From: Thermoflexales bacterium
Lineage (GTDB): Bacteria > Chloroflexota > Anaerolineae > J036 > Brachytrichaceae
Length of the DNA: 64,000 nt
Direction of reading: 5' to 3'
NCBI GenBank assembly: GCA_025057935.1
Contig: JANWUW010000009.1
Coordinates: forward strand, 1 to 64,000
Position 1 is the first letter of the stretch, and every line of letters starts with the position of its first letter. The notes below the pieces were generated by a model, which made no database searches, was not told the origin of the DNA, and saw only the letters and a list, made by a program, of their open reading frames with translations. Shown here in pieces: positions 1 through 7,590 of this stretch. The position numbers and the translations under genes were made by a program.

Positions 1-1475
1 ATAGTCACTTCGTCGCGCCGATGTTCTAGCAGGTCGGCAATCGCCAGCAGGTAGTTGACCCGCGCTGTCAGCACTGCCAGCGGATTCAGGTCGAAGCCTA
101 CGACATTGCTCAAGATGCTCGCTAGCAATTTGTGTTCTGGCACGAAGAGCGCCTTGCCCAGCTCAATCATGCGCGCGATGATGAGGACGAGGAAAGTGCC
201 CGAGCCGCAAGCAGGGTCTAAGAAGCGCGTGTGCAGCAGCTTTTGACGCAGGCGGCTTTCGTGGTGGTGCGCGTCTTGGACAAAAAGCTCGTTGTCCAGT
301 TGTGTCAGCAATCGCTGGGCTAGCCAGTCAGGGGTGTAGTACTCGCCCAAGTTGTGGCGTATCTCGCGCGGCAGCAAGTAGTGGTAAAGCTTTTTGAACA
401 GGTCGCGCGTCTCCTCAGGCACAAGGGTCAACGTGGTGGGGTCGTATTCGTTGAGGCGCTTGATGATGTCGCGGATGGCGCCCTCAATTTTGCTGTTCCA
501 AGCGTGGAGGTACCACTCGAAGAAGTCGCCCTCCAGCAGATTGAGGATGCCGTAGGCGCGGAAGATGCCGCCCGACTCCATGTCACGCAAGCTGCGCCGC
601 AGCGTTGCCTCATCGGCAGTTGCCAGGCTAGCAAACGACGGGGTGCCCAGTTTGACGCCAAGGTGTCGGGAGAGCGCCAGCCAAGCCAGCAGTTTGACGA
701 GCAATGCGAAGTAAGTGTGCAGGACGAAGAAGAAGCGTTCTGCCTCCTCGGCGGTCTTGACCTCAAGGCCAGCCTTGCGCACCCACTTTTTGAGTGGCTC
801 CAGTTTGCGCCCGCCGAACGCCTCCGAGTAGTCAATCGCCTCGCTGAAGAAAAGCCGCCACTGCTCAAAGAGTTTGGCTACTATTCCATCTCGTTGGGTA
901 AGCGCAGGTTCAAGCGCATGGAACAGCTCGCGCAGGATGTTCTGCGTCCGCAGTTGAGTGATGGCGAAATCGCAGTTGAGGTTCTCCGGAGTCAGGGCAA
1001 TCCCAGAGGCGAGACCTGCCAGCCAAGTCAAGAATCGCTCCAGCGAATGCTGGTTGACTTCGACGGGACCTTCTTCAGTCCAGCGACCCCTGATGTAGCG
1101 GACGAAGATGATAAGGTGACCGTCGAACACAACGCCAGCTAGGCGATCCGGGTTGTGGCGATCTTTACTTGCCAGACCCTCGATGTATCTCTTAACCTGG
1201 TCAACAGCATGTTGCGTTGCCTTGTCTTTTGTCTTCTTGAGAACGCCGGGACGTTCGTATTCGATCACCAGACGGTTGAACACAGCGTCGGCGCGGCCGG
1301 CGGCGAGAGTGTATTCAGTCCGAGAGAGTGGGGTGACGCCGGCGTCTTCGCAAAACTGGTTCAGTAGAGAGTCAACCTCTCGGCGCAGGTCGGCTTCGTT
1401 TCTAACTGAAGGCAAGATTTCATCCAGCTTCTTTTGAAACTTCGCGCTCCACTGTCTGATTTCTGCATCCTCCAT
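1..1475 (-). CDS. N6-adenine DNA methyltransferase with nuclease-like N-terminus (3' end outside window)
   Basis: An uninterrupted reading frame on the minus strand starts at an ATG at 1475, preceded by GGAGGG 8 nt upstream. It runs off the left edge after about 491 codons, so the C-terminus is missing. Near residue 377 is GEYYTP, and at about 418-428 the SAM-binding motif DPACGSGTF, followed by GFDLNPLAVLTARVNYL, all typical of adenine-specific methylases of type I HsdM, type IIG and Eco57I-like families. The first 150 residues contain GRADAVFNRLVIEYERPG, which resembles a PD-(D/E)xK nuclease core (D, then E-x-E), so this may be a single-chain restriction-modification enzyme. The middle third shows no motif I recognise. 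No partner is visible because the gene is at the edge. The methylase call is firm; the nuclease part and restriction role are inference. It could also be an orphan methylase or a PglX-like protein. Confidence 0.82.
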   Translation of the reverse strand, partial: MEDAEIRQWSAKFQKKLDEILPSVRNEADLRREVDSLLNQFCEDAGVTPLSRTEYTLAAGRADAVFNRLVIEYERPGVLKKTKDKATQHAVDQVKRYIEGLASKDRHNPDRLAGVVFDGHLIIFVRYIRGRWTEEGPVEVNQHSLERFLTWLAGLASGIALTPENLNCDFAITQLRTQNILRELFHALEPALTQRDGIVAKLFEQWRLFFSEAIDYSEAFGGRKLEPLKKWVRKAGLEVKTAEEAERFFFVLHTYFALLVKLLAWLALSRHLGVKLGTPSFASLATADEATLRRSLRDMESGGIFRAYGILNLLEGDFFEWYLHAWNSKIEGAIRDIIKRLNEYDPTTLTLVPEETRDLFKKLYHYLLPREIRHNLGEYYTPDWLAQRLLTQLDNELFVQDAHHHESRLRQKLLHTRFLDPACGSGTFLVLIIARMIELGKALFVPEHKLLASILSNVVGFDLNPLAVLTARVNYLLAIADLLEHRRDEVT

Positions 1476-1697
1476 CTTGGGCACCCTCCCGAGTCTCCTA
1501 TGGGTCGGTCGCTACAGGCTGCGATTTGGAGTGAAGGCGGGCGCTAGTTGGTCGAGACTGCGTGGCAGCGCTTCAGCATCAAGGCTCACTCCTCATCCCC
1601 GACGACAAGCACCGGCTTCGATTCCTCACGCAGCGCAGGGTTAGACATGTGTTTGGGATTCTACTTTGGTCGTTGTGACTTGCGTAGAGACCTGTCG

Positions 1698-1711
1698 CAC
1701 TTGCGCAAGTG
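1698..1711. promoter_or_regulatory. Perfect 14-bp palindrome CACTTGCGCAAGTG, possible operator
   Basis: CACTTGCGCAAGTG is identical to its reverse complement. It lies 80 bp before the ABC permease start, in the only long gap of the window, so it is a candidate binding site for a dimeric regulator. No regulator gene is adjacent. The binding role is inference. Confidence 0.35.
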
Positions 1712-1778
1712 GCAATGTTCCTGCGCAGGTCAGGATTCGTCAGCGAGCTTGGCAGTAATGTAAGGGTCTCTCGCTTGT

Positions 1779-1784
1779 TACACT
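1779..1784 (+). promoter_or_regulatory. -10-like box TACACT before ABC permease
   Basis: TACACT ends 7 nt before the GTG start at 1792, which would give a transcript with almost no leader. The same TANNNT-start spacing recurs before many other first genes here. No good -35 box is visible. Confidence 0.4.
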
Positions 1785-1791
1785 CGGCGAC

Positions 1792-3531
1792 GTGCAGTTG
1801 CAAACCTTCCCGAGCCGTGAAGCGCTGCGGCGCTTGCCGTTCACTGTAGCCGACGTGGCGTTGCTTGTCGGCGTGTTGGCGCTGCTGGCGATCATCGTTT
1901 GGGTTGGGCAGGGGATGTTTGTCGCCTTTCGCCCGCCTGATGTGCTCCCCAGCATCAGCCTTGACCCAATCCACTTGCCCTACTACCTGCTGCGCTCCAC
2001 TTTGCGCATGTTCATTGCGTTGTTCTTCTCGTTCGTCTTCACTTTCGTCGTGGGCGGGCTGGCTGCGCGCAACCCATACGCTGAGCGCATCCTCATCCCT
2101 GCCCTAGACGTGCTGCAATCTGTGCCCGTGCTCGGCTTTCTCTCCGCCACGGTGACGCTCTTCATCGCACTCTTCCCAGGCAGCCTACTGGGGCTGGAGG
2201 CAGCCTCGATCTTCGCCATCTTCACAGGGCAAGTGTGGAACATGACCTTCTCGTTTTACTACTCGCTGCGCAGCTTGCCCCGCGATCTCGACGAGGCAGC
2301 GCGTCTCTATCGCCTCTCCCCATGGCAGCGATTTTGGAAGGTCGCTGTTCCATACAGCATGATCGGCTTGCTATGGAACGCGATGATGAGCTTCGGCGGC
2401 GGTTGGTTTTTCGTGAGCGCGAGCGAAGCGATCACAGTGCTGAACAACGACTACACCCTGCCGGGCATCGGCGCCTACGTCGCTGAGGCGGTGCGCCAGC
2501 AAGACTTGCGCGCGATTGGTTTCGCGGTGCTCGCAATGGCGCTGATGATCATCGTGGTGGATCAGCTCTTGTGGCGGCCGCTCGTCGCTTGGGCAGACAA
2601 GTTCAAGTTTGAGGCGACGGCAGCCGATGAAGCGCCGCGGTCTTGGCTTTACGACTTCTTGCGCACCTCGACCCTGCCGCGCCGGCTGAGCACAGCTCTG
2701 AAGAGCGTGCGCGCGCAGCTTCCGCGCCCGCCGTTGGCGTTCTTGCAGTATGCGTCGCCGCCACCGCGTCGGTTAGGCTTGCACACGCAGCGACTTCTCG
2801 ACCGCGCCTTCAATGTGGCGCTGCTTACGGTGACGATCGCTGCTGGAATTGGGCTGGGCGCGTTTGTGCTGCAAGGCGTGCCCTTGGGCGAGGTGCTGCA
2901 CGCGTTCGGGCTTGGGGCGCTAACGCTGCTGCGCGTGTTTGTGATCGTTGTCGGTGTGTCGCTCGTCTTCGTGCCGATTGGCGTTGCGATAGGGTTCAAC
3001 CCGCGTCTTGCCCGTTTTGCCCAGCCAGTGGTGCAGTTCCTTGCCTCGTTCCCATCCACCTTTCTCTTCCCATTGGCGACGCTGCTGTTTTTGGCGATCA
3101 ATCTCAGCTTGGAGATCGGCGCGATCCTCCTCATGTCGCTGGGCGCGCAGTGGTATGTGTTGTTCAACGTGATCGCTGGCGCGCGCGCTGTGCCCACTGA
3201 GCTGCGCGAGATGGCGCGCGTGTTTCGCCTGCGCAAGTGGCAGCTCTGGCGGCGGCTGATCTTGCCAGCGATCTTTCCAGCATGGGTGACGGGCGCGCTC
3301 ACAGCATACGGCGGTGCGTTCAACGCCAGCATCGTCGCCGAGGTGGTGAGCTGGGGCGATCACACGCTTGTCGCAAGCGGCATTGGCGCTTACATCGAAC
3401 GCGCGACCACCACAGGCGATTGGCATCGCATTGTGCTGGGCGTTGTGGTGATGACGCTCTACGTGGTGGTGATCAATCGCTTGCTCTGGCGCCGCCTTTA
3501 CGCGCTTGCCGAGCGCAAGTACACTTTCTAG
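1792..3531 (+). CDS. ABC transporter permease, two fused membrane domains (NitT/TauT type)
   Basis: Membrane subunit of an importer; 579 residues, about twice a normal permease. Two homologous halves each carry hydrophobic helices and an EAA-type loop that contacts the ATPase: LPRDLDEAARLYRLSPWQRFWKV-like in half one (near residue 165-185) and a matching loop with ELREMARVFRLRKWQLWRR near 475. The halves are joined by a polar linker around residues 280-330. The following ATPase gene begins 53 nt downstream, so the two form an operon. No substrate-binding protein lies in the window, and a fused permease with this ATPase class is often encoded without one, so the substrate cannot be named (anion or metal are both possible). 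Start: GTG at 1792, without a clear ribosome site and with a -10 box very close, hence possibly leaderless. Confidence 0.9.
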   Translation: MQLQTFPSREALRRLPFTVADVALLVGVLALLAIIVWVGQGMFVAFRPPDVLPSISLDPIHLPYYLLRSTLRMFIALFFSFVFTFVVGGLAARNPYAERILIPALDVLQSVPVLGFLSATVTLFIALFPGSLLGLEAASIFAIFTGQVWNMTFSFYYSLRSLPRDLDEAARLYRLSPWQRFWKVAVPYSMIGLLWNAMMSFGGGWFFVSASEAITVLNNDYTLPGIGAYVAEAVRQQDLRAIGFAVLAMALMIIVVDQLLWRPLVAWADKFKFEATAADEAPRSWLYDFLRTSTLPRRLSTALKSVRAQLPRPPLAFLQYASPPPRRLGLHTQRLLDRAFNVALLTVTIAAGIGLGAFVLQGVPLGEVLHAFGLGALTLLRVFVIVVGVSLVFVPIGVAIGFNPRLARFAQPVVQFLASFPSTFLFPLATLLFLAINLSLEIGAILLMSLGAQWYVLFNVIAGARAVPTELREMARVFRLRKWQLWRRLILPAIFPAWVTGALTAYGGAFNASIVAEVVSWGDHTLVASGIGAYIERATTTGDWHRIVLGVVVMTLYVVVINRLLWRRLYALAERKYTF

Positions 3532-3584
3532 CTGTTGGGTAGGAGCTGTTCCCGCAGTCGCTTTGCCAGCCCAGTTTCTGAACC

Positions 3585-4907
3585 ATGCCAGAACCACTGA
3601 TTCAAGCCTGCGATGTGACCAAGTCCTTCGCCTTGCCCGATGGCGGGGTCTTCACCGTGCTCGAGAAGATCAACTTGAGCATTTACCCAAAGGAAGTGGT
3701 GGCGCTGCTCGGCAAAAGCGGCAGCGGCAAAAGCACGCTGTTGCGCATCCTCGCGGGGCTGATCCCGCCCAGCAGCGGTGAGGTCATTGCAGGTGGCAAG
3801 CCCGTCCGAGGACCGAACCCTGATGTGGCGATGGTGTTTCAAAGCTATGCGCTGCTGCCTTGGCTCACTGTGCTGGAGAACGTTGAGCTCGGGCTCGAAG
3901 CCTTGGGGCTGCCTGAAGCCGAGCGTCACAAGCGTGCACTACGCGCGATTGACCGCGTTGGACTGGACGGTTTCGAGAGCGCTTACCCGCGCGAGCTTTC
4001 AGGCGGCATGAAGCAGCGCGTCGGTCTTGCCCGCGCGCTCGTCATGGAGCCGAAGGTGCTCTTCATGGATGAGCCCTTCAGCGGCTTGGACGTGCTCACG
4101 GCTGAGAACTTGCGCGGCGAGATCGCAGAGCTTTGGGAGCAGGGCAACTTTCCAGCGCAAAGCATTCTGCTCGTCACTCACAACATCGAAGAGTCTGTGT
4201 TCCTCGCCGATCGCGTGATCATCCTCGGCAACAACCCTGGTCACATTCGCGGCGAGGTCATTGTGGACCTGCCGCGCTATCGCGATCGCACCACCCCGCG
4301 CTTCAAGGCGCTAGTGGATCACATCTACACGATCATGACCAACCCGGAGCTTGCCGTGCGCGAGCCCGCTCCCGCGCGCCCAACAGCGCAGCCGTCCGCT
4401 CGCCCGCGCCTTGCTCCGTTGCCCAGCGCGACCGCCGGTGGCATCAGCGGCTTGCTGGAGCTGATCAACGAGCGCGGCGGACGCGAAGACCTGCCCACGC
4501 TCGCCGGGCAGCTCCAGCTTGAAGCAGACGACCTCACACCCATCATCGACGCTGCGGTGTTGCTTGGCTTCGCGCGTGTTTCCGGGGGTGACATCGAGCT
4601 CACGCCCATCGGCGCTGCCTTCGCCGAGGCGGACATCCAGACCAGCAAAGAAATCTTTCGCCGCCAAGTGATGGCAAACGTGCCGATGATGAACACCATC
4701 GTGCAAACGCTGCGCGTCAAGCGCAATGGCGCCATGCGTGGCGAGTTCTTCACCGATCTGCTCGATGAGCACTTCCCGCCCGAGGAGGCGCGGCGACAGT
4801 TCCAAACGCTGGTGGATTGGGGGCGCTACGCGGAGCTGTTCGACTACAACGCGCCTGAAGACATGTTGCGCCTGCCCGAGCCAGAGCCAGCGCGCGCTGA
4901 GGAATGA
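3585..4907 (+). CDS. ABC transporter ATP-binding protein with C-terminal AAA-associated domain
   Basis: ATPase partner of the preceding double permease. The first 260 residues are a complete nucleotide-binding domain: Walker A GKSGSGKST near residue 43, Q-loop VFQSYALLPW near 84, signature LSGGMKQR near 138, Walker B VLFMDEPFSGLD near 158 and the switch histidine in LLVTHN. An Ala/Pro linker (about residues 258-285) leads to a winged-helix-like AAA-associated domain (about 285-430) known from NitT/TauT-type ATPases and probably regulatory. The stop lies only 18 bp from the convergent lysS stop, with no hairpin between. Function of the extra domain is unproven; it may sense ligand or nucleotide. 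Confidence 0.9.
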   Translation: MPEPLIQACDVTKSFALPDGGVFTVLEKINLSIYPKEVVALLGKSGSGKSTLLRILAGLIPPSSGEVIAGGKPVRGPNPDVAMVFQSYALLPWLTVLENVELGLEALGLPEAERHKRALRAIDRVGLDGFESAYPRELSGGMKQRVGLARALVMEPKVLFMDEPFSGLDVLTAENLRGEIAELWEQGNFPAQSILLVTHNIEESVFLADRVIILGNNPGHIRGEVIVDLPRYRDRTTPRFKALVDHIYTIMTNPELAVREPAPARPTAQPSARPRLAPLPSATAGGISGLLELINERGGREDLPTLAGQLQLEADDLTPIIDAAVLLGFARVSGGDIELTPIGAAFAEADIQTSKEIFRRQVMANVPMMNTIVQTLRVKRNGAMRGEFFTDLLDEHFPPEEARRQFQTLVDWGRYAELFDYNAPEDMLRLPEPEPARAEE

Positions 4908-4925
4908 TCAGCCATTGCGCAGGCG

Positions 4926-6455
4926 CTACTGCTCTTGGCGCAAGTGGGGAAAGAGCAGCACTTCGCGGATGGTGTCTTTGCCTGCGAGCATCATCACCAA
5001 GCGGTCGATCCCCATCCCAAACCCGCCCGTGTTGGGCATGCCATACATCAGCGCGCGGATGTAGTCCTCGTCCACGGGATTTGCTTCGCCCTCCTCAGCG
5101 TTTTCCGTCTCGGCGAGGAAGCGCGCGCGCTGCTCGAGGGGATCGTTGAGCTCGGTGAACGCATTGCACAATTCAGCGCCGCCGATGAACCCCTCGAATC
5201 GCTCCACATGAGTGGGGTCGCCAGGCACATTTTTGGCAAACGGCGAAATGTCGCGCGGGTATTCGTAGAGAAACGTGGGCTCGATCAACGTGCGCTCCAC
5301 GTAATCGCCGATCAGCAGATCAACGATCTTGCCCCAAGGTTTGCCTTGCACTGCCTCGCGCGGCAGCAAGCCGCGCCGCACCACTTCGTCGGCGAGCGCG
5401 TGTGCGGTTGGGAAGGCGCGGTAATCTACGCCTGTACGCTCGAGGATCGCATCGCGCAGCTTGATGCGCTTGAACGGGCGAAGCCATTCAATGGTGTGAC
5501 CGCGAAAGTGTGTCTTGCCCTCGGCTTCTGGCGGCAATACTGTGCGCGCTACGTATTGGATCAAGCGCTCGGTGAGATCCATCACGTCGTACATGTCCCA
5601 ATAAGCCGCGTAGAACTCCAGCATGGTGAACTCGGGATTGTGCTTGTAGCTCACCCCCTCGTTGCGGAAGTCGCGGCCGATCTCATACACACGCTCGAGG
5701 TTGCCGACGATCAATCGCTTGAGATAAAGCTCAAATGAGATGCGCAGGTAAAGGTCTTGGTGAAGCTGGTTGTGGTGTGTGATAAACGGGCGCGCTGCTG
5801 CGCCGCCGTAGATGGGTTGCAAAATTGGCGTCTCAACTTCGAGGAAGCCCTCGTTGTCGAGGAAATCGCGAATCGCCTTGATCACGCGCGCGCGCAAGAT
5901 GAATATCTGCCGCACCTCGGGGTTCACGGCGAGGTCAGCGTAGCGCTGACGATAGCGCAGCTCTGGGTCGGAAAATGCGCTGTGGCGGCGAACGCTGCCG
6001 TCGGGAAGGCGCTCTTCTTTGGCGAAAGGCAATGGGCTCAGCGACTTGGCGAGCAGGTTCCACGCGATTACGCGGAGGCTCGGCTCGCCCGTCTTGGTGA
6101 GCATCGGATGCCCGCGCGCTTCAATGAAATCGCCGAGGTCGAGATCGGCGAAGCGCTCGAAGGATTCCAGTGAGAGTGAATCTTCGCTCACGCGCGCGAA
6201 AAACTGAATGCGACCGCTGACGTCCTCGACGTGAGCAAAGCATGCCTTGCCCATCAACCGCTTGGAGATGATGCGACCCATGACAGCGATCGGCTGAGGG
6301 TTGGCAGGCAGTTCGCCACGCGCGCGACGCACAGCTTCGGCTGCCATGATGCGCTCGCGAAGGAATTGCGCCCGTGGAGGATAGGGATCGATGCCGGCGG
6401 CGCGAAGGCGCTCTAATTTGGCTAAGCGCTCGCGCTCAACTTCGGTCAGCTCCAT
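4926..6455 (-). CDS. lysS: Lysyl-tRNA synthetase, class II
   Basis: Charges tRNA-Lys with lysine in the cytoplasm. The 509-residue protein has an OB-fold anticodon-binding domain (about residues 55-150; IAVMGRIISKRLMGK) followed by the class II catalytic core: motif 1 region LRARVIKAIRDFLDNEGFLE, motif 2 YEIGRDFRNEGVSYKHNPEF and motif 3 GGFGMGIDRLVMML close to the C-terminus. The frame is open for 69 codons further upstream, but the start at 6455 (MELTEVERER) gives the normal family length, and the upstream stretch does not look like protein. A TACTAT box ends 5 nt before this ATG. The gene follows the S1-domain gene by 52 bp on the same strand and may be co-transcribed or have its own promoter. 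Confidence 0.96.
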   Translation of the reverse strand: MELTEVERERLAKLERLRAAGIDPYPPRAQFLRERIMAAEAVRRARGELPANPQPIAVMGRIISKRLMGKACFAHVEDVSGRIQFFARVSEDSLSLESFERFADLDLGDFIEARGHPMLTKTGEPSLRVIAWNLLAKSLSPLPFAKEERLPDGSVRRHSAFSDPELRYRQRYADLAVNPEVRQIFILRARVIKAIRDFLDNEGFLEVETPILQPIYGGAAARPFITHHNQLHQDLYLRISFELYLKRLIVGNLERVYEIGRDFRNEGVSYKHNPEFTMLEFYAAYWDMYDVMDLTERLIQYVARTVLPPEAEGKTHFRGHTIEWLRPFKRIKLRDAILERTGVDYRAFPTAHALADEVVRRGLLPREAVQGKPWGKIVDLLIGDYVERTLIEPTFLYEYPRDISPFAKNVPGDPTHVERFEGFIGGAELCNAFTELNDPLEQRARFLAETENAEEGEANPVDEDYIRALMYGMPNTGGFGMGIDRLVMMLAGKDTIREVLLFPHLRQEQ

Positions 6456-6460
6456 GCGGG

Positions 6461-6466
6461 ATAGTA
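6461..6466 (-). promoter_or_regulatory. -10-like box TACTAT before lysS
   Basis: On the minus strand TACTAT ends 5 nt before the lysS ATG. It fits the TANNNT leaderless pattern seen repeatedly in this window. No -35 box is evident. Confidence 0.4.
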
Positions 6467-6507
6467 AAGTTTGCGGGCCGCCAGCGCTGCCCGTTTGGGG
6501 GGAGATG

Positions 6508-7458
6508 CTAATTCGCGCTCTGCGCCAGCGCAGCTTCAGATTCGGTCTTGCCAGTTTCCTGAATGCGCTTGAGGCGTTGTGCGCGTTGAAGCGCAACAGC
6601 AAACGGGCTAAGCTCTTCCTCCGGACCTGAGGAGAGCACCAAATCGCGCGCGTCCACGCCATCCAGAGCTAACTCGAGCACCTTGCGCCCCGGATCCACG
6701 CGCAGCACCTTGACCGTGACTTGCTCGCCCTGAGAGACGAAAGCGCGCAGGTCAGCGTAGCTTGCGCCCAGCGAGGAGGCGCGCACCACACCTTCGCGCT
6801 CAGCGCCAATGTCCACGTAAGCCACAGTGCGCTCGACGCGCTTGACCGTGCCCGTGTATTTCTCGCCCTTGCGAATGCGATCCCAAGGCAACGCCGGTGG
6901 CTCAATCATCGTCAAGCCGATGCGGCGCTTGGGCTCGTCCACTTCGATAACCCACAACTTCTCCAGCACATCCCCCACTTTGGGGCGGAAGTCCTTAGGC
7001 ATGAGGTTAAACGGCACCAACCCGTGCTTGGGGCCGTCGAAGTCCACAAACACCCCGAAGCTCTCGACTGAGACGACTTTCGCGTTGTGCACTATAGTGC
7101 CGACTTGCAGATTGTCCCAGCCGTACGCGGGTGGTTGGTGCATGGTGAGATCTACGCGCTTCTGTTTAGGGTTGACGCGCTTCACATACACCTGGACCTC
7201 ATCGCCTTCCTTCAGCACATCAGCGAGGCGAAGGATGGGCTTGCCATCGGCGGTGACTACCTGCGAGATGTGGAGGAAGCCGATGACCCCGCCGATGTCC
7301 ACAAATGCGCCGCCTAGCTCGACGCGCAGCACTTTGCCCTTGAAGCCCATGCGTGGCTTCAGATCCTCTAGGCGTAGCGCTGCGCCATCGCGCGATGCAG
7401 CTTGCTCAGTTAATTTGGTTGCCTGGTCTGGATGAAGTTCCAGCGATGCGTTGCTCAC
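6508..7458 (-). CDS. S1 RNA-binding domain protein (ribosomal protein S1-like)
   Basis: RNA-binding protein of 316 residues with three S1 domains. The first (about residues 30-110, MGFKGKVLRVELGGAFVDIG), second (about 115-190, VGTIVHNAKVVSVESFGVFVD) and third (about 200-270, EKYTGTVKRVERTVAYVDIG) each show the G-x-V...G-x-FV-D/DIG pattern. A bacterial S1 protein usually has four to six such domains, so this is a short form; short S1 proteins are common outside Proteobacteria. I chose GTG at 7458 because GAGGAG sits 8 nt before it; a further in-frame GTG at 7494 would add 12 residues but has no ribosome site. It lies between pnp (132 bp upstream) and lysS on the same strand, consistent with a translation and RNA-turnover cluster. 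The acidic and Gln-rich tail has no known role. Confidence 0.88.
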   Translation of the reverse strand: MSNASLELHPDQATKLTEQAASRDGAALRLEDLKPRMGFKGKVLRVELGGAFVDIGGVIGFLHISQVVTADGKPILRLADVLKEGDEVQVYVKRVNPKQKRVDLTMHQPPAYGWDNLQVGTIVHNAKVVSVESFGVFVDFDGPKHGLVPFNLMPKDFRPKVGDVLEKLWVIEVDEPKRRIGLTMIEPPALPWDRIRKGEKYTGTVKRVERTVAYVDIGAEREGVVRASSLGASYADLRAFVSQGEQVTVKVLRVDPGRKVLELALDGVDARDLVLSSGPEEELSPFAVALQRAQRLKRIQETGKTESEAALAQSAN

Positions 7459-7590
7459 GTCGGGGATCTCCTCAGAAGCGCAAGATTCCTGCACTCACAG
7501 CAAAGTGCCGTCGGCGAACTTAGTTGCGCCGACAGCGCTCCAAATTGTATCCCATTTGCGCGTTGCTGTCGAGGGCGTTGTGTTAAATCT

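Larger units (their letters stand above)
1476..1791. other. Intergenic region, 316 bp, divergent promoters
   Basis: No convincing gene is seen here; short frames on both strands lack a ribosome site and recognisable protein features. The region separates the minus-strand methylase from the plus-strand ABC permease, so it must hold two outward promoters. It contains one perfect 14-bp palindrome and a TACACT box just before the permease start, both listed separately. I found no riboswitch fold. Confidence 0.6.

Noticed and set aside
354-1142. 262-residue plus-strand frame opposite the methylase
   Set aside because: The minus-strand frame has clear methylase motifs and a ribosome site; the plus-strand translation has no recognisable domain.
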